A stretch of DNA of 64,000 bases from Dryomyza anilis (Eukaryota > Arthropoda > Insecta > Diptera > Dryomyzidae): positions 86,812,349 through 86,876,348 of the forward strand of contig OX638131.1 of the NCBI GenBank assembly GCA_951804985.1. The letters are read 5' to 3'. Both the position numbers and the translations under genes were made by a program. The notes under the pieces were generated by a model that worked only from the letters and a program-made list of their open reading frames with translations, was not told the DNA's origin and did no database searches. Numbering within the stretch: the first letter of the stretch is position 1; every line of letters starts with the position of its first letter. Below are positions 33,313 through 45,436 of this stretch, piece by piece.

Positions 33313-34159
33313 GGGTCTGGTACGATAAGTCGAAATTTAAAATATCGAAACTAAAAATACCGAAGACAAAAATAAAAATGCCAAAGCCTGAAAATGTCGA
33401 AAACAAAAATGTCGAAAACCAAAATGTAGAAAAAAAAAATGTTGAAAACTGAAATATTGAAAAACAAAATATCTAAAACTAAAAATGTCGAAATTTAATA
33501 TGACGTAATCATTTTTTTGCCGAAAAAATGATGGAAAATGTCGAAAAAACTCGAAGATAAAGATATTAAAAAAGAACGAATTCGGATTTTTAGCTACTTT
33601 AGGGTTCATGCGAAGATTTTTAAATATGCTGCCTTCCAAATACCATCTTGGAATTTAGCTTCAACACTTATAAAAAATCAACAAAAATTTCGAACGACCA
33701 TTGGTCATATGTTCATGTTAAGAAGAATTTTCCAAAAGATTGTTTTATTAGTTTTAAAACGAAACCTTATCAAAGTTTCTAGCATCAAGAGATATTTCAA
33801 TGGAAACCACCATACAAAAGTTATCATTGACAATTTTTTAACTTTGGACTGTATCTCTGGAAATCTTTGGAAATAGTGGTCGGAAAAAATTATGAATGCA
33901 GATCCAGATACTCATATAGGATTTGAAATTTGTATTTCAACATTTTGATATTTCGGCATTTTAATTTTCGACATTTTTTGATCCTATAAAAAAATGTTTT
34001 TGTATTTATAGTTTAAAAAATTTGTCGACATTTTCTAGCTTTAATATATTTTTCGACATTTTGTGATTCGGCCAAATATGGTTTCGGCGTTCTAAGGCTT
34101 TTATAATTTCGACATTTTAAGGTTTCGACATTTTTTTTTCAATATTTCGTACGGATCCC
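33313..34159. mobile_element. TIR composite element, copy 1 (GGGTCTGGTACGA ends)
   Basis: The left end GGGTCTGGTACGATAAGTCG and right end (reverse complement) GGGATCCGTACGAAAT match those of 46339-47427. Arms are filled with GTCGAAAACAAAAAT words, inverted between the two sides. The middle (33600-33890) is a piece of the family at 25686-26269. The flanking 8 bp (CACTTAAA and GTTGCTCA) do not match, so no target duplication is kept. Confidence 0.8.
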
Positions 34160-34275
34160 GTTGCTCACATAGATGGGTGTCTAATATTCCATTGCCGGTG
34201 GTCGCCACTAGGAGGCAATGAGTCTTCTTGGTGTAATGCGGAACAAGAATCCCGCTGGCCTAGCCAAATGAAGGT

Positions 34276-35214
34276 ACACAGATATAAAAATTCATCAATA
34301 TAATGAATTTATACATAAATATTATGAATTTTTCACCAACTTTCAGATTCATCATATTAACCACTCTTCATTAAATTACATATTAATGAATGCTTCATTA
34401 GATATATGAACAACATATTCAGTACAATGAATTTGAATTGTTATTTTGATGAATTTGTTATAATATTACAAAAAAAAATTTACAAAATAATTCGAAAAAA
34501 AAATCCGAAAAAAAAAATTTCGGACAAAAAATAATTTTCCGAAAAAAAATTCGAACAAAAAAAATTACGAAATAAAAATTCGAAAAAATAAATTCAAAAA
34601 ACTTTATTCGAAAAAAAGGGTATTTTAAAAATTATCCGAGAAAAAATTATCGGAGAAAAAAATTGGGACAGAATAAAATTCCGTAAAAATTTCAAAAACA
34701 CTTAAAATTAAAAAAAAAAATAATATATTTTTTATAAATAAAAAGTTGTAATTATAAATAAATATATTATTAAACATTTTTCTAATTTATGCATGTCGAG
34801 CAAGCATTATATAAGAAAAAACATAGAAGAACTACTTCAGAACTGAGAAGTACGGCAAATGAACGAAAAATAAATATGTTGATTAAAGTTTGGTTTTATG
34901 AACAGCATTCGTCAATATTATGTAATATCTAGCGCATATTAATATTCTAGTTCATTAATATGATGAAACGTATTCTTCACATACAGTTCATCATATTAAA
35001 GAACACTTTTTCGACAGATACCAAGCGTTCATCATATTTATGATCGCATACATAACATTGATGTCGTGTGATATAATGAATCATGGTTTGAAGAATGGAA
35101 TTCATCAATATGATGTACAATTTTTTATGTGTATTTTGAAGTGTCTGGTAGTTGGTGTAAAAATTCATAATATTAATGAATTAATTTTTTATATTGATGA
35201 TTTTTTTTCTGTGT
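34276..35214 (+). mobile_element. Inverted-repeat host element, copy C (uninterrupted)
   Basis: Ends of ~70 bp are inverted repeats: ACACAGATATAAAAATTCAT at the left faces a reverse-complement ACACAGAAAAAAAATCATC at the right, both continuing to ATTATGAATTTTT and CACCAACT. An inner module (34790-35125) matches copies A and B. The junction AATAAATA|TATTATTAAAC near 34764/34765 is the uninterrupted site for the insertions in A and B. Confidence 0.8.
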
Positions 35215-35439
35215 ATTTATTACAAATGGGAAACTGACGTCTAGACTTATTTAAGGTATTTTCCTATATATTTTCAACTAGCTGGACCCGTGCACGACTC
35301 GTGCCAAGATTTTCTGAATTCAAAGATATGGAGCAATTTTATTATTATAAAAAACATTTTATTATTTATATGAGGGGCCCGTGCTTAGCTGTTGAAATTT
35401 TTTTATTGGTTTTATAAATGTGGTAACCAAATAATTCTC

Positions 35440-35645
35440 CGCCAAAACAACTTTTCTCAAAGACAATTTTTTCTCAGATTGCGCTTCTCCGCAGAATTAT
35501 TCCCAGTAGAAATCTTCCCGGAAAATCCACATAGAACGCTTTCCCGTAGAATTCTCAACGTAGAATTCATCCCGGTAGAATTGTTCCCGGTAGAATTCTT
35601 TCCCGTAGAATTCTTCCCCGTAGAGTTTTTCCCAGTAGAAGTTTT
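35440..35645 (+). repeat. 15 bp minisatellite, GTAGAATTCTTCCCG type
   Basis: About a dozen diverged units inside the Helitron-like element, running straight into the next array at about 35640. The motif resembles the 27.9-29.1 kb array. Confidence 0.8.
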
Positions 35646-36775
35646 AGTGTGGTGGGTTTTAATGTAGTGAGTTTCGGTGTGGTGAGTTTAGATGTGGTGA
35701 ATTTTGGAGTGGTGAGTTTAATTGTGGTTAGTTTTGGTGTGGTGTTTTTAAGTGTGGTGAGTTTTAGTGTAGTTAATTATAGTGTGGTGGGTTTTAGTGA
35801 GGTGAATTTTAGTGCGATGAGTTTTAGTGTGGTGAGTTTTAGTGTATCGAAATTTGAGTGTTGTGAGTTTTAATGTGGTGAGTTTAAAAGTGGTGAATTT
35901 TAATGTGGTGAAATTTTAGTGTAGTGAGTTTTAGTGTGGTGAGTTTTAGTGAGGTGAAATTTTAGAGTGGTGAGTTTAAGTGTGGTGAATTTTAGTGTGT
36001 TGAATTTTTGTGTGGTTAGTTTTAGTGTGGTGAGATTTAGTGTGGTGAGTTTTAGTGTGGTAAGTTTTAGTGTGGTGAATTTTTGTGTGGTTAGTTTTAG
36101 TGTGGTGAGTTTTAGTGTTGTGAATTTTAGTGCGGTGAGTTTTAGTGTGGCGAAATTTGAGTGTAGTGAGTTTTAGTGTGGTGAGTTTATATGTGGTGAA
36201 ATTTTAGTGTGGTGAGTTTTAGTGTGGTGAATTTTAGTGTGGTGAGTTTTAGTGTGGTGAAATTTTAGTGTGGTGGGTTTTAGTGTGGTGAATTTTAGTG
36301 TGTTAAATTTTTGTGTGGTGAGTTTAAATGTGGTGAGTTTTAGTGTGGTGAGTTTTAGTGTGGTAAGTTTTTGTGTGGTGAGTTTTAGTGTGGTGAGTTT
36401 TAGTGTGGTGAGTTTTAGTGTGGTGAGTTTTAGTGTGGTGAATTTTGGTGTGGTGAGTTTTAGTGTGTTGAATTTTTGTGTGGTGAGTTTAAGTGTGGTG
36501 AGTTTTAGTGTGGTGAGTTTTAGTGTGGTGAGTTTAAGTGTGGTGAGTTTTAGTGTGGTGAGTTTTAGTGTGGTGAGTTTTAGTGTGGTGAGTTTTTGTG
36601 TGGTGAGTTTTAGTGTGGTGAGTTTTAGTGTGGTGAGTTTTAGTGTGGTGAATTTTAGTGTGGTGAGTTTTAGTGTGGTGATTTATAGTGTTGTGGGTTT
36701 TAGTGTGGGTTATTTAAGGGTGAATTTTAGTGTGGTGAGTTTTAGTTTGGTTAGTTTTAGTGTGGTGAGTTTGTT
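35640..36775 (+). repeat. 15 bp minisatellite, AGTTTTAGTGTGGTG
   Basis: About 75 units, most homogeneous at 36320-36700. Since 15 is a multiple of three, the plus frame stays open for hundreds of codons as Ser-Val-Val-Ser-Phe repeats (frames 35649-35873, 35967-36176, 36270-36941). I see no start context, signal or domain, so these are not called genes. Confidence 0.95.
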
Positions 36776-37705
36776 TTTCTTTTTCTTTCCTTTTTTTGTT
36801 TTTCATTTAGTTTGGATTGTGGTTTTATGTGATTGGTTTTGTTTTTGTATTTTTGCTTTTGTTTTGTGTTGTGCTTTTGCTTTTTTGTTTTTACATTTTT
36901 TTTTGTATTTGAGTTTTTTGTATCATGTTCGTAGCTGGTGAAAGTGCCGAGTTATATCGTGTTTAGGTTGCATGGGAGGTGCCACGCCTCTTTGTCCAAT
37001 CCCGCCCATATATAGCCTATCATTCCTTCCAGACCATACCGCATCTGTGGTAAAAATTTCAAGACAATCGGATCAGCCGTTTAGACGGAGAAGCGGAACA
37101 AACGTGATTGCTTTTGTTTTTGTATTTTTGCTTTTGTTTTGTGCTTTTGCTTTTTTGTTTTTAATTTTTTTTTTGTATTTGAGTTTTTTGTTTCATGTTC
37201 GTAGCTGGTGAAAGTGCCGAGTTATATCGTATTGTAAGTTTAGGTTGTATGGGAAGTGCCACGCCTCTTTGCCCAATCCCGCCCATATATAGCCTATCAT
37301 TCCTTCCAGACCATACCGCATCTGTGGTAAAAATTTCAAGACAATCGGATCAGCCGTTTAGACGGAGAAGCGGAACAAACGTGATTGCTTTTGTTTTTGT
37401 ATTTTTGCTTTTGTTTTGTTTTGTGCTTTTGCTTTTTTGTTTTTAATTTTTTTTTTGTATTTGAGTTTTTTGTTTCATGTTCGTAGCTGGTGAAAGTGCC
37501 GAGTTATATCGTATTGAAAGTTTAGGTTGTATGGGAGGTGCCACGCCTCTTTGTCCAATCCCGCCCATATATAGCCTATCATTCCTTCCAGACCATACCG
37601 CATCTGTGGTCAAAATTTCAAGGAAATCGGATCAGCCGTTTAGACGGAGAAGCGGAACAAACGTACAAACGTACAAACGTACAAACAGATTTATTATATT
37701 AATAG
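36770..37705 (+). repeat. Three ~275 bp tandem units
   Basis: ATGTTCGTAGCTGGTGAAAG starts near 36924, 37195 and 37477. Each unit contains GGGAGGTGCCACGCCTC, CCCGCCCATATATAGCC and GGATCAGCCGTTTAGACGG. The frames starting at each ATG are near-identical copies of the repeat, not genes. Confidence 0.95.
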
Positions 37706-37710
37706 GATAG

Positions 37711-38380
37711 AACCACGTAGCCAAAGGGATGTATCTATTTCACGAACTCATCTAACATTGTGAATTTGAAAGATCGATAAAAATATAAAAAGATCGTTGT
37801 TTATATGTGATGGGTTGCCCTTTATATAGTTTTCAATGCATTTTAAGCACCGTTGAAAGTGTAAAAACAAAAAGCTTAGTCTAGTCTATTTCATTAAAAC
37901 TTATCTTTTCCGCATTATATACGGAGTTGAAATCATCCTTAGGCAGTTCCCTATAATCGCTCCTTAGACATCAAAAACGTAGTATGAACCATTTCGCAGC
38001 AAAATGACGAAATATATTGGTTATCCTTTGAACACTTTAGGACCCCATAGCGCCTAACGAAGACGTGTAGGGGTATAAGTTTATACTACATTTTTGATCC
38101 ACTGACCATAGATCAAAAAAACTGTAGTTCAAATTTTAGGGATGCACAGTGTTATTAATAAAACGTCCCAGGCATAGACTTTATAAAAGGTATAATCGAT
38201 ATATCTAAATTTATATTTTATGTATGACGTTTTTCTGTCTTCGATAATATTAATATTCTAACCTAAAATCGATGCTAATTTAGTCAATGTCTCAAAAAAG
38301 AGTTCTCTCAAGTTTCTTGCTACCATTGTAATTTGGCACAATTACTCTTGACGTAACTTCCGCCAGTCAATTTCCTACAT
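37711..38380. other. Spacer, nothing recognised
   Basis: Mixed sequence without coding signal or clear repeat. Confidence 0.4.
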
Positions 38381-39420
38381 ACATCATACACTCGTCGTCA
38401 TCATCATCTGCGTCCAGCAAAGTCTAATTAAGGACGAACACCATATCCGTTGCAAATAAAAAAAGTACCAAAGTTTAGATATTGCTGCAACCAACATTTA
38501 TAACAGCTCTCAGTGTAGCTAACCAATATCAGGGTCAACTATGCCATCTTTCGTGTTCTGCTGCGTCTCTTCCATTCCCGCGCACTGTATCAAGTCCCAC
38601 CAATCGACTCGTTCTGTCCATGTGTTCGTCCAACTGACAGACAGCTACTGATTTATTTGATTCAATCCCACTTTTTCTTGTGCGCATGAATTCGTAAATT
38701 TATATGATATTCCGAGGGACACATCGGTTGTTGTGGAGCCCCGTAATTATGCGATTTGTTATTCGAGATTTGAGCAGATTGTGATTGCGAATCACTTGTG
38801 AACGAGCGATGAACGTTGAAAAAAAAAGATGAAAAAAAACGAAAGCAGAAGATGAGACTCCAATGAAGTAGAGTTGGTTCATCGGACAGAACGTCTGTCT
38901 GTTTGTTTCTCTGTCCGTCCGGACACTGACAAAGAATATGATTTAAATCCGATCTCAATGCGGTGCTGTATATTCATGCATTTGTGATTCGCATTTCAAT
39001 TCGAATTGCAGAGATACGTCGAGCTTAATATTCTGAGGGACGTAACTATAGCCATATATTTCATAAGTCAAATGAAAGAGAGAGAGAGAAACTGAGAGGG
39101 AGTAAGCTGGCAATACTCTCAGATATATGTGCTAGACATACGGTTAACTATTGCCTGTCTGTTGGTCAGACATATGCAGTGTCCAACAGCTAACAGATCG
39201 TGCAATGGCCGCAATCGCATGCTGATCACTCCGCTCATCTCGAGCCATAGAGCTGCGGGTGTTTTTGCCAGTAGTTGGCAGTCTGGCACCATATCTCAGA
39301 CTCAGAGTCCGTCTCGAGGTCCGCCGTATGTCATATCGATCGAGCGAGCGAGCGATGGATGTGGTGCATTCCGTGGTCATAGTGGTGATGTATTTAACCC
39401 TTTTTTGATTTAGGATCTAA
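38381..39420. other. GC-richer unique-looking island
   Basis: Contains TCGTCGTCATCATCATC, GAGAGAGAGAGAAACTGAGAG (39077-39098) and ATCGATCGAGCGAGCGAGCG (39336-39355). Frames at 39129-39413 (plus) and 39144-39380 (minus) overlap on opposite strands and neither has a recognised domain. Confidence 0.4.
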
Positions 39421-40949
39421 ATTGGTACTAAAATGTACCTATTTTAAAGTCAATGCCAAGAATATCCTATAAAACATTCCCAGTATGTCTTTCGTATCGA
39501 TATCGTAACGAGATCATTGCAAGTAGATGGAGAAATCACACAATTTCGGACCCGTTCTCGTAACGATAACGAACGTCAAATTGCACCTAGATGGTAGCTA
39601 GATATCGGAACTGTAGGAGTTTTCTCGATACGAGAAATTTTACGAAATCGGAACGATATCGAAAAAAAAATGATCAAAGGTCCAGATTGTTGCGAAAAGT
39701 ATTGCGATATCGATTTCATAAATATTTAAATAACAACGTATCTGTCAAAGAATTTGAATGTACGAACATTTTTTCAAATTAGAATCGAGAAAGCAACGAG
39801 ATCGTACTTTTTTATCGAAGTTATTCGAGAAAGCTTCGAGGTGTCGAAGGTCTCCGAGACATGGCAGACTGGGTTATTAGTCAATTTTGAAATTATTTAT
39901 GATCAAAGTCCAACCAAGATGGGGTGAAGAAAGTAGTACATTCTTTAGTCATAGTGATGATGTATTTAACTCTTTAATGATACAGGCATGGTACATAAGT
40001 TTCTTTTAAATTATTTTCTAAGAATATCCTACAAATACTATAAATAAACTTTGAAATTATCTATAAAAAATGTTGACCAATTACTTCTTCAAATAATAAA
40101 TGTTAATCGATCCTATTCCAAAAAAAAGTTTCAAACAAATTGATCTGTCCCGCAGTTCCCCTGAGGTTTCACAAAATTCCGTAATTTACCTATAATATCC
40201 GAAAAAAAAAGTACAATACTATTTCCAGTCTAAAAAGTTATTTATATTTTAGGTATATCTTTAAAAATTTAACTTGTTATACATTTTGTTAAAAACCACT
40301 ATTTAATATAACATTATTTGAAGGCTTAAATGGGTTAAATATCACTGCAAGATCATCGCATGGGCGGTGATTCTAAACACCAAAAATCAGCCCCACAGCA
40401 GCCATGGCTGCTTCAACGATACAGCACCCCCGGGGGTCAAAACATTATTAATAATGCAATATTATGTATGTTTGGAAATGCAGACAATCGCAAAAAATCA
40501 CAGATCATTTTTAGTGCTGGTTTTTGATTGTGTAGATTATTCATGCCATTGGAATTGGAGAAAAGTATAGAAAATATTTAAAGCGTTCATTGGGCGAATG
40601 TAAAAAAATGGATAAATTCTTTTTTTGTGTTGAAGAGATATATTTAAGGTGTTGAAATATGTTTTAGGTAAAAAGATATATTAAATTTATAATCGTTTTT
40701 TTTAATAATTTGTGTTGTTAAGTATTTTGTAGTTCAAATAATCTTTATCTTTTGATTTGATAGTGCGATGCGATTTAATACTATTTTGTACTTCAATTTG
40801 TACTATGATTAAAAAAAAAATCTCGAACAACCATTATGTTTTGAAATCAAAACTAAAGACAACGAAAAGCAAATTCTAACGAAATATTTATGTACTGAAA
40901 TTGAGATTTTTATTTTTTTAAATATTTTAACAAAAATATGTAATGAAAT
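39421..40949. other. AT-rich spacer with short repeats and two GC palindromes
   Basis: CATAGTG-x-TGATGTATTTAAC occurs near 39378 and 39950 in the same orientation. Perfect palindromes AGCAGCCATGGCTGCT (40397-40412) and ACCCCCGGGGGT (40426-40437) stand close together in AT-rich DNA. Nothing else is recognised. Confidence 0.5.
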
Positions 40950-41725
40950 CTACACCATTTACAAATGTAATTCATTAAAGATCAATTGAAATTCAGAAAT
41001 TCCATTTGAAATTTAAAATACATCAATTGAAATTCAGAAATTCCATTTGAAATTCAGAAGACATCAATTGAAATTCAGAAATTTTCCTTTGATATTCAGA
41101 ATATGTTCATTTGAAATTCAGAAATATCTATTTGAAATTCAGAAATTTCCATTGGAATTTCATATGAAAATTTCCGAATTTCAAATCAAAATGTCTGAAT
41201 TTCAAATGGAAATGTCTGAATTTGAAATGGAAATTTCTGAAATTCAAATGGAATTTTCTGAATTTCAAATGGAAATTTCTGAATTTCAAATGGTATTTTC
41301 TGAATTTCAAATGGAATTTTCTGAATTTTAAATGGAAATTTCTGAATTTCAAATGGAAATTTCTGAATTTCAAATAGATATTTCTGAATTTCAAATGAAC
41401 ATTTTCTGAATTTTAAATGGAAATTTCAGAATATCAAATGGAAATTTCAGAATTTCAAATGGAAATTTTTGAATTTTAAATTGAAAATTTCTGAATTTCA
41501 AATGGAAATTTCTGAATATCAAATGAAATTTTCTGAATTTCAAATGGAAATTTATGAATATCAAATGAAATTTTATGAATTTTAAATGGAAATTTCTTAA
41601 TTTCAATTGATGTCTTTTGAATTTCAACTGGAATTTTCTAAGTTTTAATTGATGTCTTTTGAATTTCAAATGAAATTTCTGAATTTCAATTGATCATTTC
41701 TGAATTACATTTGTAAATGCTGTAG
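40950..41725. mobile_element. Giant fold-back element, copy 1, arms made of a ~21 bp repeat
   Basis: Ends are 25 bp inverted repeats (CTACACCATTTACAAATG at the left; CTACAGCATTTACAAATG on the reverse strand at the right). From 40990 to 41160 the unit reads ATTCAGAAATTCCATTTG; from about 41165 to 41700 it reads in reverse as CTGAATTTCAAATGGAA. The arms can pair over most of the shorter side. No clear target duplication. The frames here (for example 41047-41331) are repeat artefacts. Confidence 0.9.
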
Positions 41726-42480
41726 GAAACTAGACAAGCTCCCTTATTTTGTATAACGAAACGAAAAATAAGTTGTCAAAAATTCCAGTGATAGATTTTA
41801 ATTACTTGTTCATTTCTTCTTCTTTTTATTTCATTTAATGCAAAAAATTCTGTCACTGGAATTTCTGAGGTATTTTTTTAGGCGAATCACTTTAAAATTT
41901 CGTTTTATAAAATGAGGCGGTAAATATTGACTGAAAAATGAAGTCATGAATAACACGTGTGAAAATTGTTTAAGGTTAGCCTTATTTCACATCCGTCCCT
42001 GATCAGAATACTATAAGGCGTATGGATGCCTTGAACCTGATCAGAGTCGACTACGGTAATCCTAATTTCAAATCCACGCAAGGCAACCTAACCCATTCTT
42101 TACAAAGAATCCTGACCTAAAGTCTAATTAAATTAACCGGAGCTGACACTTATGAAAAATATTCTAATAAATAATGTTAAACAAAAATGCAATAGAAAAT
42201 CAAATTCATTTTAGAAAATTTTGTAATTTATAACGTTGAAAAAGTTATTAATACAATTTTGGGTTTTCACAAAATAATGTTTTTTTAAAAAGTACTTTCA
42301 GTAGACTTTAAATATACATCGAATAATATAAGATCAGGAAAAGGGTAAAATCAGGAAGCATAATCAGGCAATCTTCAAATAGCGTCAACTTCGAATATCG
42401 TCACGTTTTGAATCAGGCACTGATGTGAATCCCTGATCATTACCTTATTTCAAAATAAAGCAGCATGATCAGACAATGAT
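41726..42480. other. AT-rich spacer with TGATCAG motifs
   Basis: CCTGATCAG or close variants occur near 41998, 42037, 42330, 42432 and 42466. No coding signal. Confidence 0.4.
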
Positions 42481-43800
42481 CGCACCTGTACTAAATTTCT
42501 ACTCTGGAAATCTTGTATGAAAAAATGACCGAAATTACTGCAATTCAGACTACAATTTTTACAGACATATTTAATAAAATGTTGACTAATATAAGGACTA
42601 CAATCTGAACAATAAACTTGATGAAATCTGCACCAAAATCTTGAATATATTCTTCGTGGAAATTATGACAAAAATGTTGAATACATTTTTGATTTAAATA
42701 AAACTAGAGATAGGCGCGTGTCGTGCTTTTCGCCCGAAAATCTGAATTCGTGCGTGCAAATCACAGTGCGTGCTAGTTCTTGGAATCATGGAACAAGAAA
42801 CTGCATCGAAAACCCATGGGGGTTTAGTCCCTCTTTGGGACCGCATAGAACCGGAATTGTAACAGGAAAAGTTTCGATTTTAGGAACCAGAACCGAAATC
42901 GGAACAGTCATTAAAAAATGTGTGCAACCGGAATCGGAACACATATAATTTTTTGGTTGAAACCGGAATCGTAACCACTATTTTAAAAATCTTTGAACCA
43001 GAACCAGAACCGATATTCTTAAGGGTTTAGTCCTTGTTTATAATAAATAATATTATAAACAAGTTTCCTCGTTTTGCTTAGTTTTTCATATGATTTCAAG
43101 CTTGTTTGATGTTCCGTGCTTCTTCGAGTTTTTCTATTGTCCATGTTTTATCGTGCTTCTCGTGCGTGCCTTTAAAATTAGTCATCGTTCACTCAAAAAC
43201 AAGCACGCGCCCATCTCTAGTGCAAAACTGAAAACTGTAGTTTTCATTGTAATATTAACTAAAATCTTAATTAGTACTGAATGTACTGAAATACTGAATC
43301 AAATTTTGATCGGTAACTAGACTGAACTGTGGGCTGAAATCATGCCCATAATCTAGACTAATTTTTTTACTGAATTATTACAGAAATAATTTGAAAACCT
43401 GACTGAATTATTAACTCAAATGTTGACCGAAATCTTATCTGTAATATCAGCTGCTAAATTTACTAAATTATGTCTGAAATCTAATCTATGTCTTTGACTA
43501 AATCTGTACTAAAATCTTAAGTATAATACATACTGACATCTTTAGTAAATAATTGACTTATATAATTCTGTATATTGACAAAATTACTGACAAACATTTT
43601 AAATCTTGACTAGGATCATTACTATAATATTGATGGATATTTTGACTTTAATTCTGACTAAATTCTATTCAGAAATATGACTCAAATCCTGACTGAAAGC
43701 CTTACTAAATAATTATTTATCACTTAAAATTCAATCTTAATGAAAATGATGACTGATAACTTGACTTACTCAGTACTATTTATAGACACAAAATAATCCA
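42481..43800. repeat. Very degenerate TGACTGAAATCTTGA-type repeat, split by a TIR element
   Basis: Words such as TTGACTAAAATCTT, CTGAATTATTA and CTGAAATC recur irregularly from 42500 to 42700 and again from 43220 to 43760, on either side of the TIR element at 42704-43220. Similar words flank the MITE at 48 kb. No frame is coding-like. Confidence 0.5.
42704..43220. mobile_element. TIR element with CTAGAGATGGGCGCGTG ends, hAT-like
   Basis: 517 bp. The left end CTAGAGATAGGCGCGTG and the right end, reverse complemented, CTAGAGATGGGCGCGTG differ by one base in 17. TAGAGATGGGC-type ends are common among hAT-group elements (general knowledge), but the flanking 8 bp do not match, so the class is inferred. 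The interior has GAACCAGAACCG/GGAATCGGAAC repeats and GGTTTAGTCC twice. Fragments occur at 3.9 and 5.4-5.7 kb. Confidence 0.75.
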
Positions 43801-45436
43801 CGTTTTAAATAACTGAACTTGATCAAGTGTTAGACCAAATTAAAGGTAATTAAACATCTAATAACATTTTTCACCACATTTTGAACTTAGTTTACTGGTT
43901 TTATTGAATTCGATAGGTGAACTCGAAAAAAATATTTTTTTTTGACAAAAATATAAATAAAATAGGCATTTAAAATATTGGAATAAATCAAAAAAGCGAG
44001 ATTATGCACAGTTTGTAATATTCCAAAATTAGCCTACATCCTTTCAAAGAAAATAACGCAAAAATAAAAGAAATCTGGGCATTCCACAGAAAACGTTACC
44101 AAGGTTTAAAGATTTTTAGGATAAGAAATACTTCTAATTTCATATTCTGTAATCATATTCTAAAATTCATGGAAAATGTGTTTTTTTTTTCTCAATTAAA
44201 GTCAAATATTTTTTTGAAATTTATTATAGTAGAAAATTGAGGCAATATACAAAACACTGTAGTTTCGTTGTTTTAAATCCGAAAGAAAATTGAATAGTAC
44301 AATTTGAAAGGCAATTTGTTTGCGAAAGTATGCAACATATTGCATTGCTGATAAGTGGTTCAAAGTACTGACAATTAACCAAACAGTTTAACTTTTTTAA
44401 GTTGTAACGCTCGTCACAAAAAAAATAATAAAAGTTATTTTGCGAACTATTTTGCAAACCTACAACTGGGAAACTTTGTAAAAGTAAAGATTTTTGTCGT
44501 ATCTATTCATTTATTATACTCTTTGTTCTCATAGATATTCCAGATGGTTGCTATATCCATCCAAAATATTGTAACGCCCGTCACAATTAACAATCGTCAC
44601 AAAACAAAATAAACTGAAAAATTATATATTTGATAATATATGCATCAATAATCAATTATATTATTATTTAACCATAGAAAATGTAGTAAGTATTCCAAAA
44701 TATTCAATAAGCAATGATAAAAAAGGGAAATTTCAAACCTTGCAAAAAAAAAACATAAAAAATCAACAAAAAAAATCATTATTTTCGAGATGCGAAAAAT
44801 ATTTATGTAAGTTTGCGAAGGAAACGGACTACAAATGATGCAGACAGAGTAGTTATTTAAAAGAATGTTAATATTATACATATTTTTTTCAAAACGAAAT
44901 GTTTAGTTTTCCACATAAATTATATGTCGACGGTGTGCCTTAAAATAACGATTTACCATTCCTACCAATAAAATTTTCTCTTTTTCATCAAATATTGCAA
45001 TTCATAATTTGAATTTTCATGTATATTTGTATAGAATTCGTACAGGTAACGCTCATCACAAAATGTGTAACAAGTTTCGATAATTTATAAGTCAGTGTAG
45101 TTTAGTGAGGTGTAGTGTAGTGTAGTGTAGTGTAGTGTAGTGTAGTGTAGTGCAGTGTATAATGAAAGTAACCATTGCAAAATTTTGTTGTAGAGGAGAG
45201 AACTCTAATTAATAATGAATTATTTGCGATATATTTCATCTCCATAGTCCGATTAGCCAAGCTAAAATTTAATACTTTGTGGTGTAAACTCTGTTTTTTG
45301 AAAAAGTACGTGTAACGCCCGTCTCAGCATTTAACTTTAAATTTGTAGAAAGATATATGACATATTGCAAAAGTGTTTTTATACATGAATAGAGGACCAT
45401 AAGATCTATCCTCTGCGTCTAAAAAATATATCTAAA
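43801..45436. other. AT-rich stretch with recurring TAACGCCCGTCACA motif
   Basis: TGTAACGCCCGTCACAA or close variants lie near 44403, 44571, 45046 and 45311, with a further one at 46283. No other structure. Minus frames 44224-44457 and 44645-44881 are AT-rich and unrecognised. Confidence 0.5.
45105..45159 (+). repeat. TAGTG pentamer microsatellite
   Basis: About ten copies of GTAGT in a row, with edge variants. Confidence 0.95.

Larger units (their letters stand above)
35279..37710 (-). mobile_element. Helitron-like element with two internal tandem arrays
   Basis: The left end CTAGCTGGACCCGTGCAC equals the CTAG end of the Helitrons at 18.1 and 54.6 kb. The right end, minus strand, starts TCTATCCTATTAATA, compatible with a Helitron 5' TC, but the base before it is T, not A. 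It holds a 15 bp minisatellite (35640-36775) and three ~275 bp units (36770-37700). The last unit ends in ACAAACGTACAAACAGATTT before the terminus. No Rep/helicase. Confidence 0.65.

Noticed and set aside
36270..36941. 223-codon plus-strand open frame
   Set aside because: Translation of the 15 bp minisatellite and following T-rich DNA; no start context or domain.
37195..37710. Near-identical small genes in tandem
   Set aside because: The frames are copies of a ~275 bp repeat inside a Helitron-like element and carry no domain.
39378..39975. Pair of long terminal repeats around 39.4-40.0 kb
   Set aside because: Only about 25 bases match between the two ends; no TG...CA borders, primer site or polyprotein.
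41047..41669. Open frames rich in Phe-Gln-Met-Glu or Lys-Phe-Arg-Asn
   Set aside because: Translations of the ~21 bp repeat in the fold-back arms; the same occurs at 61.9-62.4 kb.
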